A program made the position numbers and the translations under genes. This document shows, piece after piece, positions 1 to 7,629 of a stretch of 21,470 nucleotides of DNA (position 1 is its first letter; each line of letters opens with the position of its first letter). The DNA lies in the IMG/VR virus record IMGVR_UViG_3300045120_000508, positions 1 to 21,470 of that record; one strand, 5' to 3'. The notes beneath the pieces are model-generated. The model was given only the letters and a program-made list of their open reading frames with translations, made no database searches and had not been told where the DNA came from. Source of the stretch: a virus.

Positions 1-1
1 T

Positions 2-94
2 ATTTATTCGTCGTTAGATGCGGTGACATGGACAGAGCGAACACCTTCCATTGTTGATCCTTCTTCTACGCTCTACGCAGTTGCGGGTCGATAA
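2..94 (+). CDS. C-terminal end of a phage tail/surface protein (5' cut by window edge)
   Basis: An open frame enters from the left edge and runs 30 codons to TAA at 92-94. Its text contains YSSLDAVTWTERT and ends LYAVAGR. The pattern 'SSxDxVTWTxRT ... LYAVA' is the unit of a beta-propeller-like repeat (NLYAVAYGNGxFVAVG.. / SSDGVTWTxRTS) common in phage tail fibres and surface proteins. This is family knowledge and I could not check it by search. All downstream neighbours are structural genes on the same strand, which fits. Only the last repeat is visible, so total length and N-terminal attachment domain are unknown. Confidence 0.6.
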   Translation: MYSSLDAVTWTERTPSIVDPSSTLYAVAGR

Positions 95-188
95 CATCAT
101 AGGTAATTGTAGGACGATAGATAATGATCTGGCTCCTCATATTGCTGCTTCAGCTACGGCATCCTTATTTGCAGTTGTAGGACGCTAG
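93..188 (+). pseudogene. possible +1-frame continuation of the upstream tail gene
   Basis: In the +1 frame relative to the preceding gene, the sequence is open from 27 to the TAG at 186-188 and ends SLFAVVGR, closely resembling the LYAVAGR terminus of the frame that stops at 94. A third similar stretch (AATTGTAGGACGATAG, ~105-120) would read IVGR-stop. The region may be a frameshifted last repeat, a decayed duplicate, a sequencing indel, or a product of +1 slippage at the CGA-TAA stop. It has no convincing start codon or ribosome binding site of its own, so I do not call it an independent gene. Confidence 0.3.
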
Positions 189-191
189 CCC

Positions 192-986
192 ATGCGCCGA
201 AAACTATTTGTTGAAAGTTGTGCTCCAGTTAGTATGATAAGAGGACCAATTGCCCCTTATGTCGCAAGCGCTGTCAGTTTTGACGGAAATACATATTTTG
301 AATGGGCATCTGGCTTAGCAGGCGTCGTCAATGGTACAAAGGGCATATTTTCGTTTTGGGGCAACGGGGATTTGGGGACATTAAGCCCGTTTTGGGCTGG
401 ACAGATTATTCTTTATTCTAATAATTCGTGCGTTGGTATGGGTCCTACTGGCGGGGTTGATGCACGCGAGGTCGGCGGATTTCTTGCAGCCACAACGACA
501 GACCCGGCAAACCTTGATTGGGACAGCGCTCCAGGCGCATATACAAATTCGATTTGGAATCATTTCCTGTTTTCGTGGGATTTGGGATTCGTGCCAGGGT
601 CTCGCCGGTTGGCGATGTATGTTAACGACACGCTGGTTCCGTATATCATCAACCAGGACAATGATTTTGGCCCAATTAAATACGACGATGCGCCATTTTA
701 CTTTGGGACTTCATCTCCTGGCAGCTTTGCGACCGTGGGAGATTATGCGGACGTCTATGTGAATTTTACGGACACCATCGTTGAGGCGGGAAACACCATT
801 GCTGAGGCAAATCGCCGGAAGTTTATTACGGCAGACGGCAAGCCCGCGGATCCGTCAGGATTCCCCTCGAATTCTATTATTTTATTCAGCGGTGGAGCTG
901 CGACATTTGGAACAAACCAGGGTAGCGGCGGTGCGCCGGTGTTGACCGGTTTGCTTACTGATGCAACCACAAGCCCGAGCGATTGA
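192..986 (+). CDS. LamG/concanavalin-like phage surface protein
   Basis: A 264-residue protein starting at ATG 192, with AGGA at 179-182 as ribosome binding site. It shows alternating beta-strand text typical of the LamG/concanavalin-A-like lectin fold: AVSFDGNTYFE near the N-terminus, then FLFSWDLG...RRLAMYVNDTLV (a motif in which a small 'sample' is described as having a display strand), and a C-terminal DYADVYVNF followed by FITADGKPADPSGFP. The phrase 'FITxDGKPxDPxGxP' recurs in phage LamG-like proteins as I know them. The fold usually binds glycans, so a role as a tail fibre or virion decoration protein that touches the host surface is plausible. It sits between another tail protein and further structural genes. 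No signal peptide or enzyme motif is visible. The fold is moderately sure; the location in the virion is inferred. Confidence 0.65.
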   Translation: MRRKLFVESCAPVSMIRGPIAPYVASAVSFDGNTYFEWASGLAGVVNGTKGIFSFWGNGDLGTLSPFWAGQIILYSNNSCVGMGPTGGVDAREVGGFLAATTTDPANLDWDSAPGAYTNSIWNHFLFSWDLGFVPGSRRLAMYVNDTLVPYIINQDNDFGPIKYDDAPFYFGTSSPGSFATVGDYADVYVNFTDTIVEAGNTIAEANRRKFITADGKPADPSGFPSNSIILFSGGAATFGTNQGSGGAPVLTGLLTDATTSPSD

Positions 987-987
987 A

Positions 988-1461
988 ATGCCTATTGTAT
1001 CCTCTGAGATAACAGCAACCAACGTCCAGAAAGATGGGCGGATATGGGTACGTGAGCTTCATACGGATCAGGTTGCAGTGCAGTACGTGCGTAATTATCT
1101 CGCCAATGCGACTGACGATCTCAACGCTGCGCTTGCAGCCTACGCTATTATTCTTTCCTCTAATATCAACCTCGCGGAGATTGCCAGCAATGTCGCGTCT
1201 GTCACACTTAACGGCTCGCTAGCGACAATCAGTCTGGTTTACTCGACAGCGGCGGACAACCGCGCCGCCGGGCGGGCGGCATACCTGAATTCGACGCGTA
1301 CTGAGGCCATAATGATTGGCGACTTTCTCAACACGCTGACTGACGCTCAGCTTGCGAACATCTTTAACATAACAACGGGGCAGGCCGCGACTCTTAGGAC
1401 GAACAAGCTGGCGCCTGCGGCTTCGTTGGCGACATCAATTCGATCGGCGATGGGGCAATAA
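988..1461 (+). CDS. small phage structural protein of unknown function
   Basis: A 157-residue protein. I choose ATG 988 (MPIVSSEIT) because it starts one base after the upstream TGA (984-986); an in-frame ATG at 961 would overlap the upstream gene by 26 bases. The N-terminus (EITATNVQKDGRIWVREL) and the mostly helical remainder ending in DFLNTLTDAQLANIF...LRTNKLAPAASLATSIR resemble small proteins encoded next to tail fibre genes in phages, but I cannot assign a function. It has no cysteines, transmembrane segment or signal peptide. Its TAA is followed directly by the ATG of the next gene in the same frame, so translation is probably coupled. It could be a fibre chaperone or a minor virion component; neither is shown by the sequence. 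Confidence 0.7.
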   Translation: MPIVSSEITATNVQKDGRIWVRELHTDQVAVQYVRNYLANATDDLNAALAAYAIILSSNINLAEIASNVASVTLNGSLATISLVYSTAADNRAAGRAAYLNSTRTEAIMIGDFLNTLTDAQLANIFNITTGQAATLRTNKLAPAASLATSIRSAMGQ

Positions 1462-3282
1462 ATGGCTTTGGTCGATAATGCATGGTACGTCAATTATGGC
1501 GACGGCTCGGCTGGAGCCGGCAAGAAATCGTATTTTGACGTAGCGCAGTGGGCCGCGCTAACGGTTTATGCAGCAGGTGCTTTGGTTCGTCAACTTGCTG
1601 CCCCTGCTGTTGGTTCTGAACGTGTTTTCGTTTGTATCGTGGCAGGTACTTCACTCGCTGCTGAACCTTCTTGGACATTAACGCGTGGCGCTAAGACCGC
1701 CGAAGCCGCTGGTCCTACGTGGCAGGAATGTACCGGCATCGCTGCGCTCAACGGTGATGCGGCCAACACGCCATCTTGGACAATTACAGCTACGCCTCCG
1801 GGTGGCGTGAAGAATACTGCGGTGACGCTTGGGCAAGTTATCAAGCGCGACAGTGGAGCAAGTTACCAGATCGCCACGACAGCAGGCACGGCGGGCAACG
1901 GTGCCGAACCTGCGTTTTCGAATACTGCAGGGACGACCACAGCCGACAACACCGTGACATGGACGTCGCTTGGTGTGGTCGGCAATTTCACGGGATGGCA
2001 GGCGCCGCATGCCAGAATTGCTAACGCGCTTACTGCCACCTGGGGGCAAGCAGGCAACACGTTTTATGTGGCAAATAATCACGCGGAAACACAGTCCACA
2101 GCAAATACACTTGCGTTTCCTGGCACATCTGCTTCTCCAAACTTTACGTATTGTGTTGATCGCGCGGGTAGCTTGCCTCCCGTTAGCGCGGATTTGAAAA
2201 CGACGGGAAGCGTGACGACAACCGGCAACAGCAATCTGTCGATCACAACAGGTATAGTATATATCTATGGCATAACGTTTAACGCGGGTACTGGGGTAGT
2301 AGCCGCCACGCTGTCTATTGCTTCCGGCTTCAACAGTTCAGTAAAGTTGGAAAATTGTGCACTTAATAAAGCCGGAACCACTGGCACATCTACAGCTATT
2401 AATCTTAACAACAACGTTGGGCAAGTCATACTAATTAATACAACGATGCAGTTTGGAGCCGTTACTGATTCGGTAAATCCATCAAGAGGCGTTGTTGTTT
2501 GGGAAAACACTCCGTCGGCTATTCAAGGAGCGACCCTTCCAACCAGTTTGTTTAATGGTGGTGGCAGTGGTGGCTCGGCTCCTGATTTTTTTATTAGGGG
2601 AATAGACTTATCCGCGCTTTCAGGCAAAACGCTTGTTTCTACCGTACCAAGTTCGTTACGTTTCGTCTTTCAAGATTGTAAGTTGCCTGCTTCTGTTACT
2701 GTGTCAGGTACTCCTACAGTCAACGTAGGAGGGCGCGTTGATGCGATCAGATGCGACAGTGGCGCCACTAATTATCGCGATGAGCGCTATAATTATCAAG
2801 GCACGCAAACTGTCGAAACAACGATCATCCGCACTGGCGGCGCTACGGACGGAACAACTCCAATTTCGTGGAAGCTTGTTTCTACCGCCAACAGCAAGTG
2901 GGTATATCCCTTTGAAGCGCAGCCCATTGTCATCTGGAATGAGCGCACTACTGCAATTACGACGCTGACGATTTATGGCACCACGACGGGTGGCGGCGTG
3001 CCAAACAACGACGACATCTGGGTTGAAGTGGAATACCTCGGCTCCTCTTTAACGCCGCAAGGGTCGTTTATAACAACCACGAAGGCGGACAATCTCGCTG
3101 CTTCTGTTACGACCAACAATAGTGCTGACGCTTCGGTCTGGGGCGGTGGCGGTGCGGGCAACGGCTTCAAGATGGTCGTTCCGTCGTTTACGCCTGGAAT
3201 GAAGGGCCCTTTCAACATCATAATTCATGTCGCGAAGGCCACATCGACGTATTACATCGACCCAAAACCTGTAATAACCTAG
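1462..3282 (+). CDS. tail/surface protein with two carbohydrate-binding-like modules
   Basis: A 606-residue protein whose ATG directly follows the upstream TAA; GGGG at 1452-1455 can serve as ribosome binding site. Two copies of a module are readable: residues ~26-92 (W.A.T.Y.AGALVRQ...VFVCIVAGTS..AEPSW...WQECTG) and ~109-170 (LGQVIKRDSGASYQIATTAGTAGNGAEPAF...TVTWTSLG). The pattern 'G.VV....Y.....GTSG..EP.W...G.T...GTVTW' is widespread in phage tail proteins and resembles CBM5/12-type chitin-binding text. Residues ~180-480 are Asn/Thr/Ser-rich with recurring short hydrophobic strands, consistent with a beta-helix. The C-terminal ~100 residues (WVYPFEAQPIVIWNE...) look like a beta-sandwich. 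The gene is AT-richer than most downstream genes (23 of 60 bases GC at 2401-2460). The likely role is receptor recognition or capsid/tail decoration; this is inferred. Confidence 0.65.
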   Translation: MALVDNAWYVNYGDGSAGAGKKSYFDVAQWAALTVYAAGALVRQLAAPAVGSERVFVCIVAGTSLAAEPSWTLTRGAKTAEAAGPTWQECTGIAALNGDAANTPSWTITATPPGGVKNTAVTLGQVIKRDSGASYQIATTAGTAGNGAEPAFSNTAGTTTADNTVTWTSLGVVGNFTGWQAPHARIANALTATWGQAGNTFYVANNHAETQSTANTLAFPGTSASPNFTYCVDRAGSLPPVSADLKTTGSVTTTGNSNLSITTGIVYIYGITFNAGTGVVAATLSIASGFNSSVKLENCALNKAGTTGTSTAINLNNNVGQVILINTTMQFGAVTDSVNPSRGVVVWENTPSAIQGATLPTSLFNGGGSGGSAPDFFIRGIDLSALSGKTLVSTVPSSLRFVFQDCKLPASVTVSGTPTVNVGGRVDAIRCDSGATNYRDERYNYQGTQTVETTIIRTGGATDGTTPISWKLVSTANSKWVYPFEAQPIVIWNERTTAITTLTIYGTTTGGGVPNNDDIWVEVEYLGSSLTPQGSFITTTKADNLAASVTTNNSADASVWGGGGAGNGFKMVVPSFTPGMKGPFNIIIHVAKATSTYYIDPKPVIT

Positions 3283-3286
3283 GCAA

Positions 3287-4408
3287 ATGCCTCGTTCTTA
3301 CATAGTCGCACCCGGTGTCTATCTCAATGAGACGGGCACGCGTAGCTATATTGTCGCTCCCGGCGTCTATGTAAACGAAACCGAATCCTTCGTTTCCTCC
3401 TGGCAGCAGCCGCTCTCAATACCGGTTCGATCCAGGAAAGTCGCCGCGGCCCTCCTGGTTGCCGCCTGCTGCTGGACGCCGTTTACCCCGAGCGGGGCGG
3501 AAACCGTCACCGTCGACAAGTGGTACCAGCCACTCTCGACGCCGGTCCGCGACGCCGCCTTCGAAGTCATCTCCAACACCACGAACTTCGTTGTCCCGCC
3601 CGACAACGGCAATCTGGACAAATGGTATCGGCCATTGTCCGAGCCAACACGCCGGAAGCCTCCGCCGGCTCAGCAGGCGCTGGCTTGGAGCGGGTTCACC
3701 CCGGCGGCGGAAGTCGTTACCATCGATAAGTGGTATGCGGCTTGGCGCGAGCCGGTCCAGGACAAGGCGTTCGAAGTCGTTTCCGACATCGCTGCTTTTG
3801 CCGCTATCCCCACTCCTGCCGCTACCATTACCGAAGACGAATGGCATCAGGCATGGTCCGTACCCGTTCGTCTGAAACCGGGGCTGCGCGGCTACCTGCA
3901 GCAACCGCTGACGTTCGTCGCGAAGCCCGTCGTTTCCTTCTCGTGGTTCAACTCGCTCAACGAGCCGCCGAAGACAAAGAAGCTCAGCGCCTCCCAGCAG
4001 CAGGCTGTCGCCTGGGTTCCGTTCCGCGAAGTTGTCACCGAGGACAAGTGGCATCAGCCCTGGTCCGAGCCTGTCCGCCGCAAGCCGCCGCTGCGCATCG
4101 CGCCCGAGACGGCGATGGTGCCGTTCGCGACGCCGTACGCCGTCGTCAGCTTCGGCTGGAACGTCCCGCAGAACGATCTCGCGCCGCGCCGCAAGCCGGG
4201 GCTGGAAGCGCGTTACCAGCAAGCCGCGGCTTTCTACCCCTATCCGATCGTTCCCATCACCCTGGCGGTCATGGCCGCGACCGAGACGCCGGATGTGATG
4301 GATACCGACGGAATCGCCTATAGTCCGCCTTCCGGCGCCCTTGTGGGCGTCATCGAGCTGTCGACGGATTCGGTCCCAACCGCGATCGTCTCGATCCGGC
4401 AGCGGTGA
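3287..4408 (+). CDS. Trp-repeat phage structural protein (eight ~36-residue repeats)
   Basis: A 373-residue protein. The N-terminus is a tandem duplication: RSYIVAPGVYLNET (residues 3-16) and RSYIVAPGVYVNET (19-32). It is followed by eight repeats marked by Trp at residues 39, 79, 113, 149, 186, 220, 255 and 291 (spacing 34-40). The repeat core is W[YH]QP[LW]S.PVR.K, clearest at WYQPLSTPVR, WHQAWSVPVRLKPGL and WHQPWSEPVRRKP. The C-terminal ~50 residues (AVMAATETPDV...LVGVIE...IVSIRQR) resemble the small protein encoded at 7347. No membrane segment or catalytic motif stands out; the short hydrophobic AAALLVAACC stretch (~53-62) lies between repeats. I recall similar WHQPWSEPVR proteins in Rhizobiales phages and prophages, always without known function. 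The gene is strikingly GC-rich (43 of 60 bases at 3661-3720). It lies just before the tailspike, so a fibre or baseplate-like scaffold role is plausible. Confidence 0.7.
   Translation: MPRSYIVAPGVYLNETGTRSYIVAPGVYVNETESFVSSWQQPLSIPVRSRKVAAALLVAACCWTPFTPSGAETVTVDKWYQPLSTPVRDAAFEVISNTTNFVVPPDNGNLDKWYRPLSEPTRRKPPPAQQALAWSGFTPAAEVVTIDKWYAAWREPVQDKAFEVVSDIAAFAAIPTPAATITEDEWHQAWSVPVRLKPGLRGYLQQPLTFVAKPVVSFSWFNSLNEPPKTKKLSASQQQAVAWVPFREVVTEDKWHQPWSEPVRRKPPLRIAPETAMVPFATPYAVVSFGWNVPQNDLAPRRKPGLEARYQQAAAFYPYPIVPITLAVMAATETPDVMDTDGIAYSPPSGALVGVIELSTDSVPTAIVSIRQR
3293..3382 (+). repeat. tandem 14-codon duplication at the start of the Trp-repeat gene
   Basis: Codons 3-16 (3293-3334) and 19-32 (3341-3382) encode the same peptide except for one Leu to Val change. 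The DNA differs by synonymous change in eight of the 14 codons (for example TCT versus AGC for Ser, GCA versus GCT for Ala). The copies are therefore old at the DNA level and conserved at the protein level. Confidence 0.85.
3401..4204 (+). repeat. array of eight ~36-residue coding repeats
   Basis: The repeats are marked by TGG codons at 3401, 3521, 3623, 3731, 3842, 3944, 4049 and 4157. Consensus is W[YH]QP[LW]S.PVR.K, often preceded by T[EV]DK or ITED. The sixth copy (WFNSLNEPPKTKK) and eighth copy (WNVPQNDLAPRRKP) are the most diverged. The units are visible in protein but are not identical in DNA. Confidence 0.8.
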
Positions 4409-4417
4409 GCATTCGAT

Positions 4418-7342
4418 ATGACGATTTCGAAGTTTTACAATCGGGTCATGTTCCAGGCGGTGGCCGGGGGCACGGGCAATTTCATCGTCAACACCGCGAT
4501 CAGCGGTTACAGCACCCCTGCCCAGCGCGGCGTGACTGATGGCGCGACCGTTTCTTATACGGCCGAATCGCTCGACAAGACCCAGTGGGAAGTCGGTACC
4601 GGGGTCTACACCGCGGCCTCGACCACAGTGGCGCGAACGACCATTCGCGAGAGTTCGAACGCCAACCTGATTGTCAACTTCAGCGCGTCTCCGATCGTGT
4701 TTCTGGATTACCAGGCGCAAGATATCGATACCGCTCCGGACTGGGTCAACGTCTGGGACTTTGGAGCAGATCCAACCAACACGACCGATTCTACCACGGC
4801 AATCCAGGCGGCGATTGATTACGCCTACGCCAATGGCGTTGGGACCATTTACATTCCTTCCGGGAATTACAAGGTTTCTGATTCTCTTTATCTTGATCCG
4901 CCAGGGAATCTTAGGTCAAATTTTGCCAACCCAACGATTTTCAATTTCTCGTTGGCACTGATCGGCGATCCGGGGCTGCCGAATGCTGAAGGCGACGGAA
5001 CGCAACTTCTCTACACCGTTGATGATCGTGGAGCGCTTTATGTCGGACCAGGGCAAGGTATGTTGGTTAAGGATCTCAACATCCGTGGCCCTGGCGGCCT
5101 TTGGCATATTCAGCAGAATATTAATGGAATCGGGTTGGGGCTGACTGGAGGTAGCGGGGGGTCAACCCGCGCAAGGATTGAGAATGTATTTGTGGCTAGT
5201 TTCTATACCAGCTTCAAAACTGGAGCTAATAACTTCAATGCGCTTTGCGATTCCAACACCTTTATAAAGTGCTGGGCTTATAATGGCTACTACGGATTTT
5301 ATCTCGCTCAGACTCAGAATTTCATCAATAGCTTTATCGATTGCCAGCCTGATTGCCACTTCGGCGTTTATAATCCCAACGGGGTTGACGTTAAGGTTCT
5401 TGGCGGCAATTACACTGCAAGCGGAGTCGTGGCTTCATTTGCTATTTCGGCAGTCTCCGCGCTGACTGTTGCGGCGGCTGGTAATTCGTTTAACTATACA
5501 TTCACCGCCGTCATCACTACCCCAGATTTTTTCTGGACAGGTGGTTCTAACGGTCCGGCTTACGACACCTTCTCGTTTGAGACCGCGCATTTCGGCGTAG
5601 TTCCGTGCACTCTAGTATCGTATGTCGCCGGAACTAAAACAGCTACTTTCAAGATCTACCCGATGTGGAGCTATTACAATTTCGGGCTTGATAACGCTAA
5701 AACCGCCTCGGATTTGGAAGCTGAGATTCAAGCCTGCTTGATAGTTTTTGCTGCGGAGCACGTTACCGCTTTTACCGGCAACAACTTCTCGATTGATGGC
5801 ATCCACATCGAGAATCCAAACACTCCTACGACTGTGGTTGACGGCCAGGTCGTCTTCGGGTCTAACCGGCCAAACACTATTAAAAATCTTTTTTGCAACT
5901 GGGATCCAACTGAGTCGAGCAGTTCGGCTAGCGGCAACCCAGATGTGCGCGCGAGATATATGTGCGGAGCGGCGCATTTTCCGTTCTTCACTACGGGCTC
6001 ACTTGGGACCGGAAGCGGCGTCAGCGATATCCGCATTTCGTCATGTACTTTGGGCAACGCTGTCCCAATGATGATAGATATCGTTGGCAACTCCTCGCTG
6101 ACCATCGACAATATTGATGGATATCTCAACGTTCGTTCGGGCGATTTTGGCGGCGAGATCAATGCTACGGACCCCAACAAACCGTATTATGAAGCTGGAG
6201 TTTTTGGAGATACCGATCATTTCTTTGTTTTTACATTCGCTGACAGTTGGCGTCGGAGCGGTTTTGGGTTCGCTCCTATGTGGGGTTGGCGGCCGGCTCC
6301 GTGGACTACTCCTGCCGTGCGATCGGGCGATGTCGCGGTTCTCAGTGGAGTTCTGCCGACATTGGCATCGCCGACTACGTGCAGCTACCCAATTCTTTGG
6401 GGCGGTCAAACATATCGCGAAGCCGCTTTTTCTAATGTCCCCACGAAGGAATTTTATTCAGCGCATTCTTGTTATAGTTACGGTCAAGACCTGACAACCG
6501 TCAACTGCCCTGGACTTAGCTGGTCGTACAAGGGGCATAGCTTTTGCGTCTACTGTAACGACACCAACTTCATATTTCCAGGGCTTGGGATTAAGCTCAA
6601 TGACGGGGTGAGCGATGTAGCGTATGTTGTTACGGGGACCTTTCCGAATCTCGGATACTTCACTGTTGCGAAATTGTCGGCTCTTCCGAGCGTTACCGGA
6701 ATGTTGTCGGGGCTAAAAACCACCGTATTCACTGGCTCGACAATCGTACAGGAAGCTTATGTGATCACTCCGGTTGGCCGTCCGCCAGGCGGCCAATTTT
6801 TAGGTGAGGGTTTTTACACCAGTCCTGCTACGAGTTTTGCGCTTGCAAGTACCGGCGGTCCGGTGAACGGGTTTGCGGCTTTTGCCAAAGATATAACAAT
6901 ATCGTGGTCAAGCACGACAATTTGGTTTAATACGAATGATGTTGGTATTACGCGCAATGCTGCCGGCGTATTGGAAGTAAATAACGGCACAGCGGGGACT
7001 TTCCGCGATCTGAAATTGCGAAATTTTCAGGTCACACAGTACATCGCGGTTCCGGCGCCTGTTACAAAGACTAACGACTTCACGGTTGCCGATACCGAGA
7101 CGTGGCTAATCAACAACAAGGCTGGTTCGACCTGTACCGTTACCTTGCCGGCACCTGCGAGCTATGCAGGGCGACAAATCACAATTAATAATTATCAGGC
7201 TCAGACAGTGGTTTCGGCGTCGGCAAATGTCGTTCCGCAGGTAGGCGGCGCGGCTGCTACTGCGATCCTCCCAGGGACGGCAGGCAAGTGGGCTACGCTC
7301 GTCAGCGACGGAACGAATTGGGTAATCATGCAATCGGGATAA
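4418..7342 (+). CDS. pectate-lyase-fold phage tailspike
   Basis: A 974-residue protein. Residues 1-105 (MTISKFYNRVMFQAV...QWEVGTGVYTAASTTVARTTI) form the usual phage N-terminal virion-attachment domain. At ~108-157, VWDFGADPTNTTDSTTAIQ, then a Gly-rich turn and IYIPSGNYKVSDSL, is the classic entry to a right-handed beta-helix of the Pectate_lyase_3 / tailspike type. Residues ~160-870 are Asn/Gly-rich with many short strands and aromatic ladders, as in a parallel beta-helix. The last ~80 residues (DTETWLINNKAGSTCTVTLPAP...GKWATLVSDGTNWVIMQS) are a C-terminal domain found on many tail fibres, likely trimerising. Such spikes bind and often cleave capsular or O-antigen polysaccharide; which residues are catalytic cannot be read here. 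The beta-helix part is AT-richer than the flanks, suggesting exchange. Length fits the family. Start at 4418 is the first ATG after the upstream stop. Confidence 0.85.
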   Translation: MTISKFYNRVMFQAVAGGTGNFIVNTAISGYSTPAQRGVTDGATVSYTAESLDKTQWEVGTGVYTAASTTVARTTIRESSNANLIVNFSASPIVFLDYQAQDIDTAPDWVNVWDFGADPTNTTDSTTAIQAAIDYAYANGVGTIYIPSGNYKVSDSLYLDPPGNLRSNFANPTIFNFSLALIGDPGLPNAEGDGTQLLYTVDDRGALYVGPGQGMLVKDLNIRGPGGLWHIQQNINGIGLGLTGGSGGSTRARIENVFVASFYTSFKTGANNFNALCDSNTFIKCWAYNGYYGFYLAQTQNFINSFIDCQPDCHFGVYNPNGVDVKVLGGNYTASGVVASFAISAVSALTVAAAGNSFNYTFTAVITTPDFFWTGGSNGPAYDTFSFETAHFGVVPCTLVSYVAGTKTATFKIYPMWSYYNFGLDNAKTASDLEAEIQACLIVFAAEHVTAFTGNNFSIDGIHIENPNTPTTVVDGQVVFGSNRPNTIKNLFCNWDPTESSSSASGNPDVRARYMCGAAHFPFFTTGSLGTGSGVSDIRISSCTLGNAVPMMIDIVGNSSLTIDNIDGYLNVRSGDFGGEINATDPNKPYYEAGVFGDTDHFFVFTFADSWRRSGFGFAPMWGWRPAPWTTPAVRSGDVAVLSGVLPTLASPTTCSYPILWGGQTYREAAFSNVPTKEFYSAHSCYSYGQDLTTVNCPGLSWSYKGHSFCVYCNDTNFIFPGLGIKLNDGVSDVAYVVTGTFPNLGYFTVAKLSALPSVTGMLSGLKTTVFTGSTIVQEAYVITPVGRPPGGQFLGEGFYTSPATSFALASTGGPVNGFAAFAKDITISWSSTTIWFNTNDVGITRNAAGVLEVNNGTAGTFRDLKLRNFQVTQYIAVPAPVTKTNDFTVADTETWLINNKAGSTCTVTLPAPASYAGRQITINNYQAQTVVSASANVVPQVGGAAATAILPGTAGKWATLVSDGTNWVIMQSG

Positions 7343-7346
7343 GAAC

Positions 7347-7592
7347 ATGATGGGATTTGCGCCTCTTGCCGCCGTTCCGCTCGCTGCAAGAGAGAGCTTC
7401 TCGCCGTTTACCATCTCGTTCACCGCTGTCTTGTCGGCGATCGAGTTTGCCGATACCGCCTTGTTCGGCGGCATCATGTTCAACGCGCCGGTTGATGGTA
7501 TTGTCGGCGTGATCGAGGACGCCGTGCCTCTGCCCGTCGCGGCACCGGTCGTTGCTTTGCCGTCGGTCAACATAGCTATCCGCGAGCGGTAA
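7347..7592 (+). CDS. small phage protein related to the C-terminus of the Trp-repeat protein
   Basis: An 81-residue protein beginning at ATGATG, five bases after the tailspike stop. It contains FTISFTAVLSAIEFADTALF, then VDGIVGVIED and ends VNIAIRER. The end of the Trp-repeat protein (AVMAATETPDV...GALVGVIE...IVSIRQR) has the same layout: AV.A.E..D, then VGVIE and a terminal I.IR.R. I infer a shared small beta module present in two copies on either side of the tailspike gene. No function is known to me. It carries no signal peptide or cysteine. The start could equally be the second ATG. Being so small it might be a spike-associated adaptor or decoration protein, but nothing proves it. Confidence 0.6.
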   Translation: MMGFAPLAAVPLAARESFSPFTISFTAVLSAIEFADTALFGGIMFNAPVDGIVGVIEDAVPLPVAAPVVALPSVNIAIRER

Positions 7593-7629
7593 GGCGTGGT
7601 AGGGTAAAGAGAAATAGTCGGGGATTGAA

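Noticed and set aside
3730-4323. A 197-residue + strand open frame in another frame of the Trp-repeat gene
   Set aside because: Arg/Ala-rich shadow text, no domain, fully inside a gene with clear protein-level repeats.
3416-4720. A 434-residue open frame on the minus strand
   Set aside because: It lies opposite the GC-rich Trp-repeat gene and spikes past its end. Its Arg/Asp-rich text has no recognisable domain and it is explained by high GC reducing stop codons.
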